Shown piece after piece: positions 22,647 to 33,520 of a DNA stretch of 64,000 nucleotides (its first letter is position 1; each line of letters opens with the position of its first letter). The notes beneath the pieces were generated by a model. The model made no database searches. It was not told the DNA's origin and worked only from the letters and a program-made list of their open reading frames with translations. The stretch spans positions 11,020,288-11,084,287 of the forward strand of contig NC_092676.1 in the NCBI RefSeq assembly GCF_964355755.1, in the 5' to 3' direction. The translations under genes and the position numbers were made by a program. This stretch comes from Antedon mediterranea (Eukaryota; Echinodermata; Crinoidea; Comatulida; Antedonidae).

Positions 22647-23757
22647 GGGCCTGTTCAGACCTACGGAGTTATGCTTTCGTATTGTACGCGGCGTACAAGT
22701 CCATAGGTCTGAACCAGGAAAAGATTAGTGGAAGCCACCTCGTACGACACTGATATTTCGTACGCTACGAAAGCTCAAGGTATGAGTTTAGTGGACGTCG
22801 CCACATCACATCGTGACATGTGCTCCTCATCGCGTATAGCCAAGCTGATCCATTTGTTGTGATCGGTGAACGTGCGAAAAAATCATACCTTTTGTTGTTA
22901 CCCTATACAGTATTATTATTATTATATTAATTAATTTAAAATGTCATCAAAGCGTGCGCATTGACGAGAAACCGAAGTAAAATACCTTATTTCATTGTGG
23001 GGAAGCCCTGAGTTCAGAGATCGGTTGGAAGTGAAAAACTGGCGTAAAAGCACCGGCGGCAACAAGATGTCTGTGTTCAACGACATGGCGGACACGTTAG
23101 CAGATGGGCCATCCTCATAAAGAAGGATTTAATATCCAAACGAAATTGAAGTGGTCGTCGTATAAAGCGGCAAAAGACCGAGTAAATAAATCTGGAGCCG
23201 GTGCAAGTACGGGATTTGAACATTTTTCTGCCATAAATGATATTTTAGGTCATAGACCAAATATAAACCCAAACCCAAAAACGATCGGCTGGTTGGTATG
23301 CCTGACAACCAATCGATAATGCCGAGCCCAAGTGTTTGGTCTAGGCCTGTAACTTCTAAACCAACCACTACTACTTTTAATAACAACGAAGGTAGGTCTA
23401 TGCGTGCGTTAGAATTTGGTTAATCGCCAGCGAGTGATATCATATCCATTTGTAACGCAACTTCGTTGCACTTGTGGTATTCGATTGGGAACTTTCGTTG
23501 TCAACGTAAAGATTCGTTGAGTACTTTTTGTATTCGAATTGTAAATTTGTGCTCTACAGAAAGTCATTCGAATAGAAAACGTTGACAACGAAAGCTTTTT
23601 CGTTAAGAACAATCTCAAACGCTCAAATAGTACTCCGTTAAAGAAGTACTCAACGGAAAAACTGTACTCAACGGTGAAGGTCTAAATCGAATACGACAAT
23701 TAAAATATGACCTTGGCTGTGATACGAAAGCATAACTCCGTAGGTCTGAACATACCC
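22647..23757 (+). mobile_element. PIF/Harbinger element with Myb-like ORF remnant
   Basis: The TIRs are GGGCCTGTTCAGACCTACGG and its near-complement at 23722-23757, with TAA at 22644-22646 and 23758-23760, the 3-bp TSD of PIF/Harbinger elements. The TIR continues into GAGTTATGCTTTCGTA. Length 1111 bp. The DDE transposase gene is absent. Confidence 0.88.
22941..23320 (+). pseudogene. Harbinger Myb/SANT-like DNA-binding protein remnant
   Basis: From the ATG at 22941 the frame reads an early stop after five codons, then a Trp-containing segment (SLWGSPEFRDRLE, KNWRKSTGG). A shifted frame gives KWSSYKAAKDRVNKSGAGAS, FEHFSAINDILGHRPN, the pattern of the Myb/SANT-like protein that PIF/Harbinger elements encode next to their transposase. 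At least one stop and one frameshift make it non-functional. Confidence 0.65.
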
Positions 23758-24206
23758 TAAGAAAATTATACGATTAAATTATAACCTTCTAGTGCTTAAA
23801 ATATATATGGATAAACGCTAGTTGTATTTTAGGCTTAACATACGGCATACAGTGCTAACATATGGCATACAACGTTAACATAGGTGTACATTCTTCGTTA
23901 ACAACAACAACGACGAGCCACACCTTGTCATCCTCGTGGTAACATGTTGGACCAAAGATCCATAACATTCTTCTAATATAATAAGTAACAGCTAACAAAA
24001 TAACAACTATCAGATTCTAAGGTAAAAACATAACTACTATATATAGGTTCCGAAACTCACCAGAAAACATAAAGACGGTGATAAACACAGGTAACTTTGC
24101 ATAATTTGTTAAAAAGAACATAACCTTGCGGTCGGTAGAGCTAACCTTAGTTGACCCCAGAGGGCGCTACGATCAATAAAACTCCTCAAACGGACAGCAC
24201 AACACC

Positions 24207-25296
24207 TCCTCCCCTTCTACAAAAGTGCGTTCTTTTGCATGACGACCATGGGCTAATTTCTGTTTTTCAAGGGTGTAAAAGATCAAATGCGTTTTCAAAT
24301 TTCGACCGTTAAGTAATTCTGCTGGTGTTTTGCCAGTTGTGCTATGAGGTGTATTTCTATATTTAAATAGTAATCTTGTGACTTTTGTTTCGGTAGATCC
24401 GTCTTTCAAACGTTTCATTGCTTCTTTAAATGTGCGTACAGCACGTTCCGCAAGACCATTCGATGATGGGTGATATGGGGCTGTTAAAGAATGTCTTATT
24501 CCATTTCGCTTTATGAATGTGTGAAATTCATCACTGGTGAAACATGTTTCACTGTCGGATACTATTTTATCTGGCAATCCATGCGATGCAAATATAAGCC
24601 TGAGCTTATCCACTGTGGTATTTGTCGTTGAGGAATTTACCGGAATTACCTCAAGCCATTTTGAGTATGCGTCGACAAGTATTAAAAAACATTTTTCCCA
24701 TAAATGGTCCAGCATAGTCGATGTGTAATCGTGACCATGGTCTATTTGACCAATTCAATAGGTGCAATGGTTCTTTAGGTGGTAAAGTTCGATTGGATTG
24801 GCATGTATCGCACTGTTTTGTCCTTAATTTGTTTGTCCATATTAGGCCACCATAACGAATCCCGAGCAAAACTTTTCATTCTGACAATTCCAGGATGACC
24901 GTCATGTAGTGCTTGTAGCAACTGTTTTCTACCAGGCTGTGGAACAACAATTCTATTTCCCCACAAAATACATCCATCTTGTGTAGAGAGTTCTCTTTGT
25001 CGGATCCAAGATGGTTGCAAGTTTTCAATTTTTGGATTAGTATTGGGCCAACCCTTTTCAATGTAGTAAAGAACTCGAGAAAGTGTTGGATCTTTAACTG
25101 TCCAACCTGTAATATCTGCTGTGGAAACTGGAGATTGGTTCATTGAATCCATCAATAGAACAGTTTCGGCAGCTTGTGTGGAATTGATTCTGGTTTTCCT
25201 GGCAATAGTAATCTGCTTAAGGCATCCGCATTGGCATGGGACTTTGTCGGTTTGAATCTTAATGTATATTTGTATGTACCTAATTTCAGCGCCCAA
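24207..25296 (-). pseudogene. Gypsy integrase: zinc-binding and catalytic core
   Basis: The minus strand shows HDGHPGIVRMKSFARDSLWW, the end of the HHCC zinc-binding region, then the core. LHIDYAGPF holds the first Asp, with LILVDAYSKWLEV next. FTSDEFHTFIKRNGIRHSLT and APYHPSSNGLAERAV give the second half of the D,D-35-E triad, with the Glu in the last. Frame changes near 24700 and 24860 break it. It stops at EGEEV where the solo LTR inserted. Confidence 0.88.
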
Positions 25297-26465
25297 CGTT
25301 GGATTCTAGCTGATGCTTGGCTAGGCACAAGTCTGTCCTCATTAATAAGACCCAGCAATGGCTTATGGTCTGTTACCAATGTGAAATGTCACCATAAATG
25401 TAAGAATGAAATCGGGTTACTCCGAAAACGCATGCAAAACCTTCTTTCTCAATTTGCGAATACTTTTTTCCGCTTCTGCAAGTGTTCTAGATGCAAATGC
25501 GATCGGTCTTTTTGTACCGTCACTTAGTCGATGTGCTAACACAGCCCCAATTCCATATTGAGATGCATCACACGGTAGTATTATTTCCTTTTTTGGATCA
25601 TAATGTGCAAGTACTCTGGAGGAAAGTAGCAATTCATTTGATTTATCAAAAGTAGATTTTTCTAAATGTGTCTAGTTCCAAGCTTTATCCTTACGAAGTA
25701 AGGCATATAACGGAGCAAGCGTGTTGGATACGTTTGGTAAAAACTTTCCATAATAAGATAACAATCCCAAATAAGCTCTCAGTTCTGTCAAGTTTTGAGG
25801 CGCTGGAGCATCTTTAATTGCTCTCACTTTGGCGTTTGTGGGATGCAATTCCTCTTTGTCGATCGTGTGTCCCAAATAATCTACAGATTTAACCATAAAA
25901 ACACACTTTTTTTTAGACGAAGTCCAGCATCTGCCAGTCGATTTAGGACGGTTTCAAGAGTTTTGGAGTAATTTTTTCCTGTAATTAATATATCGTCCAG
26001 GTATACTGTAACACCTTTAATTCCTTGTAATAGTCTTTCCATGACACGCTGGAAAATTGCTGGTGCTGAAGATACTCCAAACGGCAACCGTGTTTATTGG
26101 TAAAGTCCCTTTTGAGTGTTGATTACAACATATTTTCGAGAATCTTTGTCTAAGAGTAATTGTTGGTACGCTTGTGACATGTCCAATTTAGTAAATTTTT
26201 CTCCGTTAGCTAACGATGAAAAGATATCTTCAATCCTGGGCAAAGGATACTGATCAACTTTGGCTGGTTTATTTACAGTAATTTTGTAGTCACCACAGAT
26301 CCTAACGGTAGATTTATCCGCCTTAAGTACCGGAACTATTGGTGCAACGCAGTCTGAAAACTGTATAGGTTCAATAATGCCTTCTCGTTGTAAGCGATCA
26401 AGTACGTCATCTACTTTCTGTCGCAAAGCATACGGAACATTTCTGGCTTTGCAAAATGTTGGCAT
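25152..26465 (-). pseudogene. Gypsy reverse transcriptase and RNase H
   Basis: RT landmarks in order on the minus strand: KADKSTVRICGDYK, FTKLDMSQAYQQL, MPFGVSSAPAIFQR, and the catalytic YLDDILITG. The connection LGLLSYYGKFLPN follows. RNase H is seen as [23 protein letters not shown] and VTDHKPLLGL, ending with SHANADALSR. The frame is broken at about 26090, 25880, 25640 and 25400, so at least four lesions. Confidence 0.9.
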
Positions 26466-26540
26466 TGTCTCTTTATCAACGTAAATTTTTGCTTCAGTAC
26501 CCTTAAGGGTACCTAGTTCGTCTCTAAATATTTCTTGGTA

Positions 26541-26933
26541 TTAACCAAGCAGTGAACTTAAATCTAATTGGTTTATTACCTTGATTTTTTGCCAGTCCAA
26601 CTTTATAAACTGAAGCCAGTCTCGACCAATTAGGGTAGGTCCATCTGTTCGCACAATCGTTAATAGTAATATTGTAGTAGTACTCTGGTATGTAACTTCA
26701 GCATTAATTTTACCAAAAACATCCATTATTTGTCCAGTGTGTGTACGTAGCTTAATTGACGATGGTTCAAGTTCTCTTTTAGGCCATAATTGCCTAAATT
26801 TTGTCTGCGACATTATTGATACCGAGGCTCCTGTGTCAATTTCCATTTCAGTATCCAAACCATCTAACAGTATCTTAACTTTCATAGGTGGAAGACTAGA
26901 CATGGTCTTTATTCCAAATAATTCTTCATACAT
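26541..26933 (-). pseudogene. Gypsy aspartic protease
   Basis: The minus-strand frame contains MEIDTGASVSIMS, the retroviral-type aspartic protease active site, and TLIGRDWLQ, the LLGRDWL-like motif near the protease end. This domain order before RT is typical of gypsy pol. Confidence 0.85.
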
Positions 26934-26989
26934 TTCTGTACGTAGCTATGTTTGCTTGGTTCATCGCTTGTTGGCTCATCTGCCACAAC

Positions 26990-27720
26990 ATTTTTAACCG
27001 TTTGGGGCTTCCCCTTTTTTTGCTAAGACAAACAAATTGAATGTGTCCTACCTTGTTACAATAATGGCAAGTTGTTTACTTAAAATAACATTTGTCTGGC
27101 AAATGGTTATTCTTTCCACAGCGAAAACATCGTTTCGACTTCTTATCTGTATTTGATGTAAATTTTGACTTCTTTTTGTAAGCAATCTTGTTTACTGCGC
27201 CAGATCTCTTACATTTCTTGTTGCAGTCTCGATGCTAGTTGCAATTTCAACAGCTTTTTTCCAGTGTCAGTGCTTTTTCTGCAAAAAGACTTCTTTGAAT
27301 TCCGTTATTACGGACGCCACAAACTAGACGATCTCGTAACATTGTATTGAGCGAGGCTCCCAAGTTACAGAATTCTGCCAGCGATCAAAGTGATGCCATA
27401 AATTCAGGCACTGTTTCATTATCACGTCGAAGGCGTGAGTTGAATTTGTATTGCTGTACAATTTCACTTGGCACTAACTGGACTGTGATGCCCATTCACA
27501 GCTGTTACCAGCTCATCGAATGTTTTATCCTTGGGTTTTTTCTGGTGTAACCAAATTTCGTAACAGCTTATAAGATGATGGGCCAATAACTGTTCGCAGC
27601 TTGTTTCTTCTCCTCTGTAGTAATTTCGTTTGCCTCGAAATACAAGTCTAAACGCTCAACATACTGTGACCAATCTTACCTTCCTTCAATAAATTCTTCA
27701 ATTTTGCCAATAAGGGTCAT
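26990..27720 (-). pseudogene. Gypsy gag remnant with CCHC zinc knuckles
   Basis: Minus-strand frames give VERLDLYFEANEIT near the start of gag, then QYKFNSRLRRDNETV and FMASL, and RLVCGVRNNGIQ. Two zinc knuckles follow: CFRCGKNNHLPDKC and CHYCNKVGHIQFVC. Several frameshifts split it. It starts close to the 5' LTR, with a possible primer-binding site between. Confidence 0.8.
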
Positions 27721-27732
27721 TCTCGTCACCAG

Positions 27733-28036
27733 TGTAATGTACCGATTTACAATACAAATAAGTGAGAGAGAGAGACAAGTTCTGTTATAGTTGAAAGCTA
27801 GCACTGAAGTGTTTATTCTTTATTCTACATCTACTATATATAATAACAATATATGTAATGGGTAATTAATCTGTCAAGGTGCAATGTTTAGTGGTCTCAG
27901 CAGAGGGTCTACTTTAGCCATTAGTGACCAAGTATTAGGAGTATAGAAGTGGGTTAACATAATATATATGGCAACAGGTGAATGGAAGTATAAATAAATG
28001 GAAGCAAGTAATATTACTCAAGTTCAATACATTACA
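27733..28036 (-). repeat. 5' LTR of the gypsy element (complete)
   Basis: 304 bp from TGTAATGTACC to TTCAATACATTACA, with TG..CA ends. GTGGC follows at 28037-28041. This is the upstream LTR because the element reads on the minus strand. Confidence 0.88.
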
Positions 28037-28041
28037 GTGGC

Positions 28042-28524
28042 GAAGCTATTTCTAACCTTCATCTCTCAAGAGCCCTATGTGATGCAAATGGGTACCTATT
28101 AAAGGCAAATAAAGCCAATGCCTCGAAGGTCTTTAAAACAATGTATCCTGATGCTTTTGACAGTAAACTAAGGTTTCTAGCATAGGGAGTCTAGTATACA
28201 TAATAGATGGTATGTTTATAATCAATAGTGATCCACTTTCATCGTATACAAACATAAAATAATACATCCAGTTTTTTTATGATATGTGGGTAAATTCTAT
28301 TATTAGGTTTTATGATGCTAGCTACAGAGGTTCACATGCTCTTTGATGATCAAAATAGACAAGGAGTTAGCCCTAAAGATTTTAAACGAGCTACTGTAGA
28401 CGCGATAAACATAACAACAGTGATGAAGTTCAATATGATGGTTTCGAGTTGACAAAGTGACAAAGTGTCCATCTAGATGAGCAACATTTATAGGTGTTAG
28501 GAGCAACAAGCGTCTTCTTGTCAC
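28042..28524 (+). pseudogene. Degenerate coding islands, unidentified
   Basis: Plus-strand translation shows protein-like stretches: ANKANASKVFKTMYPDAFDS near 28095-28175 and LFDDQNRQGVSPKDFKRATV near 28335-28400. Stops and frame changes separate them. I do not recognise the family. The composition looks like decayed coding sequence, perhaps from a transposon or a decayed gene. Confidence 0.25.
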
Positions 28525-28974
28525 ATTAAAATCAAGGCAATTTTTGAAATTGACGTTGGTTACATCTGGTGGATTTGATGGCGAGCATAGAGACAGGGCA
28601 TTTGCTTCTAGGAACGGCGAGGCTGTTAGTTGTTCTTAATACAAAAACAGCCATGAAGAATTGATAGCAGGGTATGGTGTGGTAGGGTATGTATTTACAG
28701 TCCAGATAGGAATACATTTCATGTAGGGTTGCCTTTATTACAACATTTGACTGGCAAAGAAATGCTTGTAATTAACTTTAAATTTAAATAATCCTGAATA
28801 TTTGAACCTCAACAAATTGAGTGCAGTCACTCAATTCATCTTTAGATACACAGGCACTCGGTAGTAACTTACCGAAAGACACAGCTTTTTATGAAAATTG
28901 TTTACATTGTTTGTGGTTGTGACTTTGTGTCCTTCTTTATTCAAAGATGACTTTTTTCTCTAGAACAGGTTAAC

Positions 28975-29310
28975 ATTGATAGCTGTGAGGAATGTCTACT
29001 TGCTTTTTATAGATTTGTAGGAGCTGTGTATTTCCATTGACATCGTAGTGCTTTCAAACAGGACAGTCCGTCAAATCTATTTGATGATATTACAGATAAG
29101 TGTGAAGGGATTACAGGACATGTAACTTTTGTTAACAACATAAGAAATGCTACATTCCATATTATTTCTTCCGAGAGTGAATGGATGCCAACATCTGAAG
29201 CTTGACGCTTCCATTGGTTAGGCTTCATGGTCAACTTGTGGACAGAAGCATTTGAATGTAATCCAGCTTCTTTAGACGAAGTTTGGACGGTCTGTGCAGG
29301 ATGGTAATGT
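28975..29310 (+). pseudogene. Degenerate coding island, unidentified
   Basis: Plus-strand frames give DSCEECLLAFYRFVGAVYF, then DSPSNLFDDITDKCEGITGH, NNIRNATFHIISSESEWMPT and a Cys/Trp-containing end, broken by at least two stops. It looks like a decayed conserved domain but I cannot name it. The minus-strand frame at 29007-29318 is its shadow. Confidence 0.3.
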
Positions 29311-29319
29311 ATTGACAAA

Positions 29320-29864
29320 TTGACAAAATATACTGTAGCCTTTGATTGCCCTTGTTTTGGCCTAACCTACCACTAGTAATTTTTTTTCTTGCACTATTTT
29401 TAATACCGGTTGGAGCCAATTTAGTCTGGAAAATCTTTTTAGAAAAACCTGCTTGAGAACACTGAAATTAATTAAACGGTAACATTAAAAATATAAAGTT
29501 AAAAAAAACACATTTAAAACATTGATATTCTTAGTTTGATCATTTTTACCTCCATTGTTTGATAGTCATATACCTTATATAATAATTGTGCAATGTTTGA
29601 TATTGGCAATTTTAAAATTAAAACAACTGTTTGAAACTTTAATATTCTTTGTAAGCTCTGTCTACACTATCAAACTTTGTGATAAAAAATGTGATGTACC
29701 TGTATGTGAACATGTTAATGTCTTTTGGGAGGCATCCTTTCATCATTTTGTTATGGTTTTATATTAATAAGGAATTTAACGTTAAAACAGCCGTTTTTTA
29801 AGTTGGTAGGTGTAATGATATGTCAAATGAATAAAATATTAAATGAAAAAACACGATTTTGTGA
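29320..29864. other. AT-rich spacer before the Polinton derivative
   Basis: No gene or repeat was recognised. It ends with GAGATG at 29865-29870, one copy of the Polinton target-site duplication. Confidence 0.4.
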
Positions 29865-29948
29865 GAGATGAGTAGTAAAATAAGTTGGCCTAGCCCTCAT
29901 AGAGGGCGTTTGAGGGGATGACATTAGTTAATCCTATTATAATTAATA

Positions 29949-30563
29949 CAATGGTAAACAATGGTAAGGGAGTAAGACAATGGAGTTGTTATTTAATTTG
30001 AAAAAGACAATGGTTAACGATGGTAAGGAAGTAAGACAATAGAGTTGTTTGGTTTTGGAAGTTAATCAATGACAATATTAAAAAGACAAGAATATAATGA
30101 AGTGATATTTAAGTATGTCTTTATTGAACTATACTATTTCCTTTTAAAATAAAACAAAAAGGAGGTAAAGAGGGACGCTACTATTTTAATGTGTATAAAT
30201 ATAGGGTAAAATTTATACTGAACTCATCAGTATCAGTTTTCAAAGCGTTGTAAGTTATTTGATCCGGATATTATAACAATGACTAAAACATCGGCCTAGT
30301 CAGTCGTGATTATAATATTGGTTAACAATGGAGGTAGTATAAGACAATAGAGAATATCATTTCACTAGAATTGTTATATAGAATTGTTATATATTAATAT
30401 ACATTATAATATAAAATTATTAAATAATAAATAAAAAATATTTGGTGATGATTTAGTCGTTTGTGATGAGAACAAATGGTTTACAATGGTTGAAGTCAAT
30501 AGGTGTTATGTTTCGGATATAATAATACAATGGTTAACATTGGGTAAGGAAGTAAAAGATTGT
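29949..30563 (+). repeat. Subterminal repeats of the Polinton end (left)
   Basis: The unit ACAATGGTTAACAATGGTAA-GGAAGTAAGACAATAGAGTTG recurs in degenerate form at about 29949-29990, 30006-30050, 30318-30358, 30474-30504 and 30528-30563. A second direct repeat, AAGTTATTTGATC-GGATATTATAACAATGACTAAAACA, lies at 30252-30290 and 30658-30696. Mirror copies sit in the right arm. They could be binding sites for the integrase or for replication proteins; this is inference. Confidence 0.7.
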
Positions 30564-30731
30564 TGTAAGATTTGAATTAGTCATGTACTTGGCGGTATTT
30601 TTAAAAAGGGGTACAATAAAAGATGCACCTGGTTTAATTAAAACAACGTAACAACATAAGTTATTTGATCAGGATATTATAACAATGACTAAAACAAAAA
30701 GTTAAGAGAATTTAGTACAGTTTTCATCAGT

Positions 30732-30836
30732 ATGAACTTCTACAAACCAACAGCTGATTACGCCGATTCTAAATTAGCTGATAAGGCTAAGGCTACTATG
30801 CAGCGAGTTATGAGAAAACGGTTTGATCTTCGATGA
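30732..30836 (+). CDS. Short 34-residue frame, left arm
   Basis: Starts MNFYKPTADYADSKLADKA and ends in a basic stretch with a TGA. The mirror copy is at 39972-40076 on the minus strand. It may be the start of a decayed longer gene; the sequence beyond the stop still reads like protein for a few codons. Function unknown. Confidence 0.25.
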   Translation: MNFYKPTADYADSKLADKAKATMQRVMRKRFDLR

Positions 30837-30993
30837 TCTTGGATCGGAAATTTTTTAAATTGAATGACATTGGGGAAGCTACTTAATGAAACAAAAGATA
30901 CACGGCGCTTCGACACAATGTTCCGACAGGAAATACAACAATGACAATTGGCTGAAACAAATTTGGTAAATGCCGAATGTAATCTTTTGACTG

Positions 30994-31000
30994 TATATAA
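30994..31000 (+). promoter_or_regulatory. TATA box upstream of the acidic-protein gene (left)
   Basis: CTGTATATAACTCTC precedes the ATG at 31085 by about 85 bp, with a pyrimidine-rich possible initiator between. The same sequence is kept in the right arm at 39808-39814 in front of the ATG at 39721. Confidence 0.5.
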
Positions 31001-31084
31001 CTCTCGAATATTTTGTAATATTTACCTCATTCTACAACGCTACAGAGCTCGACAAGACAGACAAAAAACCAACAACTAGTTACT

Positions 31085-31814
31085 ATGGGTTCCGTGATTG
31101 AAATCATTGATCTTACTATGGACTCTGATGTCGAAGAAGAAGTTATATATATATAAGCAGTGATTCAAAATTTGAAGACGAAGACATACTAGCTATGACT
31201 GGTGCCTATTTTACAGCAAAGGAGGAGGAAGAGATGAGGGAAGAGATGGGGGATATGACGTGTTTAATGGCGATTCAACCCCACCTCCAATGAACGTTGA
31301 TTTCAATAATGTATCTAATACTGAAGAAGACGAACATTATAGATCGAGAATAATTTCTGAAGAGGAGAGGATTGTATACGATGACACGTCATCGGTAGTT
31401 GACTACCACCTATTTCTGGCAAGAAAAGCCGATGTAGAAGATGAGGTAGAAGATGAGGTGTTTGCGGAAGAGTACCTGAACCCTGTGCTGGAGGCGGAGA
31501 TTAAGAAAGAAACTACCGAACTTGAGTACAAAGAGATAATGAGAACAATTGAGAAGGTTTTCATAGAAGAATTTATATTCATTCTGAAGGACATGGTTGA
31601 ACGTTATAACTTTCACGGCTCAAGATATGAACAACTCCTAACATTTTTTCGACCAATTCTGGCATTGCAACTTGTGGACAATAGCGCTACTCATTTTGAA
31701 TGGGCGCTAAACTACTTTCATTTACGTTGTATCAATGTTGATGCGTTCGATAAAGCCATAAAGTTGATTACAAATGATTCAGAACTTTTTAATAAGATTC
31801 TTTACCAATTGTAA
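31085..31814 (+). pseudogene. Acidic SIM-containing protein gene, left copy, frameshifted
   Basis: The start region (31085-31160) encodes a segment with the SUMO-interacting-like core VIEIIDL. A two-base TA expansion in GTTATATATATATAAG near 31145 then breaks the frame before the second such core. The long downstream frame (31260-31814, 184 codons) remains open: acidic, with EVEDEVFAEEYLNP, then a predicted helical part ending FHLRCINVDAFDKAIKL. An AATAAAG near 31946 can serve as poly(A) signal. It differs from the right copy by two residues in the 184. Confidence 0.55.
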
Positions 31815-32062
31815 TTTGTACAAATTAAAAATAATATCTTAACACTTTTTTAATTAATGTTACATAATTTTGTAATTCTTATTTCTTTTCGGTAAATTTA
31901 TTATTATTATGGTTGTAAATTATATTGAAATAGAATGTGTGTTAAAATAAAGGTTGTGTTTTTTCTTTTAAAAGCAAAAACAACGAAAATGAAATTTGAT
32001 CTTTGCGTGTTATTTAAGTATCTGATTTATTTTTTTAATTTTCATTTGGGTGAATGAGAGTA
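31815..32062. other. 3' flank with poly(A) signal, left arm
   Basis: AT-rich DNA with AATAAAG near 31946 and the first copy of the AATGAAATTTGATCTTTGCG module (31985-32010). No gene. Confidence 0.4.
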
Positions 32063-32308
32063 ATGAGTATGAATGAGTACTTAAGAAAAGTATATTACAA
32101 TTCTAAGCATCCTGATAGTTTTGGTGGTGTGGACCGACTTTATCAAAATGTAAAAGACGATTTAAATATTACCAAGAGACAAGTTCAAGACTGACTGAGC
32201 AAGCAAGATACATATACATTACACAAATCCATTCAACGTAAATTCAAACAAAACTGGGTACTTGTAAGTGCTATTGATGAACAATGGGGAATGGATTTGG
32301 AAAAATAA
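32063..32308 (+). pseudogene. Polinton integrase N-terminal remnant, left arm
   Basis: 82 codons from ATG to TAA with one internal TGA at 32192-32194. The pattern YLRKVYYNSKHPDSFGGVDR, then KQDTYTLHK, RKFKQNWVLVSAIDEQW, is the start of the retrovirus-like integrase of Maverick/Polinton elements, just before its catalytic core. The TGA stands where the family has Trp. The catalytic core is missing. The mirror copy carries the same TGA. Confidence 0.8.
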
Positions 32309-33319
32309 CGTTTTATAAAATTTGATTCAGACAAACTGTTTGCAAAATCAAAGGTTTGACTCTAGATTTCCAAAAATCAAAGGAAGTCAATTTTGAAATA
32401 GTTGGTAGCATGGTACGAGGAATCGGACTGGAAAAAATAACAACAACTAATCCTAACAAAATAACCCGTAAACCAAAATCTCACTTAATATTTATTTTTT
32501 ATTAGAAATTTGTAAAAGTAGTTACCCTATTTTAATTCATGGTAAATTTATTTTTCGAATTAATTTAATTTGTTTTATTTTCTGTTGAATTTTTATTATT
32601 ATTATGTTTGTAAAGTGTATTGCAATAGATTTGTTTAATAAAATAAATAAATTAATTATGTTTTGACTTAATTTATGTCAGTGTAAATTTTGTAAAAGTA
32701 GTTTTCCTATTTTAATTCATGATAAGTTTATTTCATGACTTTACTTAATTTTTTCTTTTCTGTTAAAGTAGAATGTGTATTGAAATACATTTTGTTTTTT
32801 AACATCAACAACAAAAAAATGAAATTTTATCTTTGCGTGTTGTTTAATTCGTGTATGATGTTTTTCTAATTTATTTATACAAAAAAAAAAGAAAACAAGT
32901 TTTTGAATTTGTTAAATGTAATTGCAAACATACATAATAAATTATTGCAATTAAAAATTATATTTTGTAAAGTGTATTACAATAGAATGTGTATTGAAAT
33001 ACATTTTGTTTTTAACATCAACAACAAAAATGAAATTTGATCTTTGCGTGTTGTTTAACTCGTGTATGAAGTTTTTGAATTTGTTAAATGTAATTGCAAA
33101 CATACATATTAAATGATTGTGATTAAAAATATTCTGTTTACTTTTTATTTTTTATTTTAAACAGTAGTATTTTTAACAGTAGTTATATTTTATATATAAT
33201 AAGTAATATTACAAAAATAAACATACAAAATGTATAAAGCATAGACTTATTAAATTTAAATACACTTTCTTTATTTCAAAATGAATTTCATTTTATACGT
33301 GTTTTCAATTTTAAATCTT
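32309..33319. repeat. AT-rich stretch with repeated 3'-end-like modules (left)
   Basis: A module of about 75 bp (TTTTTAACATCAACAACAAAAATG, AAATTTGATCTTTGCGTGTT, GTTTAA-TCGTGTATGA) occurs near 32798-32875 and 33008-33085, with a related copy near 31970-32010. No convincing gene remains, although 32390-32480 gives a short protein-like string on the plus strand (GIGLEKITT, NKITRKPKSH). Confidence 0.5.
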
Positions 33320-33520
33320 TTAAGAAAGACACAATACGTACTGATATAAAAACGCACACAAAAGAAAACAAATTTGAGACGCACGGTTTGTAACGACACT
33401 TTCAATAAGAAGGCATATTATAAATGTATTTTTACCAAATTTATAAAGTAAATGCTTATTATTGAGAAATATACATTTTAGATAAATGATAACACATCTA
33501 AAATTAATTAGAGAGATCAA
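33320..33520 (-). CDS. Small hydrophobic frame, left arm
   Basis: 66 codons, rich in Ile, Leu, Phe and Cys, open in both arms with one residue changed. AT-rich DNA easily gives such frames, so coding is doubtful. No family recognised. Confidence 0.15.
   Translation of the reverse strand: MISLINFRCVIIYLKCIFLNNKHLLYKFGKNTFIICLLIESVVTNRASQICFLLCAFLYQYVLCLS

Larger units (their letters stand above)
21183..24201. mobile_element. Solo LTR of another LTR element, with nested transposons
   Basis: It begins TGTAATTGG, ends CAGCACA (TG..CA), and has ACACC on both sides (21178-21182 and 24202-24206). Removing it restores the gypsy integrase frame. Inside are a Mutator-like element (21209-22107) and a Harbinger element (22647-23757), leaving about 1 kb. 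No coding remains. The assignment as a solo LTR is inferred from TG/CA ends and the 5-bp TSD; no second LTR is present. Confidence 0.65.
17992..28036 (-). mobile_element. Ty3/gypsy LTR retrotransposon, degenerate, with nested insertions
   Basis: The two LTRs share TGTAATGTACCGATTTAC starts, and identical 5-bp sequences GTGGC flank the whole unit (17987-17991 and 28037-28041). Internal order on the minus strand is gag, protease, RT, RNase H, integrase, the order of Ty3/gypsy. Just inside the right LTR is CTGGTGACGAGAATGA, a plausible primer-binding site. A LINE (18678-21107) and a solo LTR (21183-24201) interrupt the integrase gene. Without them the element is about 4.6 kb. Frameshifts and stops in gag and pol make it inactive. 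Confidence 0.9.

Noticed and set aside
31710-31730. LxCxE-type pRb-binding motif in the acidic protein
   Set aside because: The closest match, LRCIN, lacks the Glu, so an oncoprotein-like role is not supported.
32798-33085. Repeated micro-ORFs starting MKFDLCVLF in the Polinton arms
   Set aside because: They end within a few codons, vary in length and fall within a repeated noncoding module; no sign of selection as peptides.
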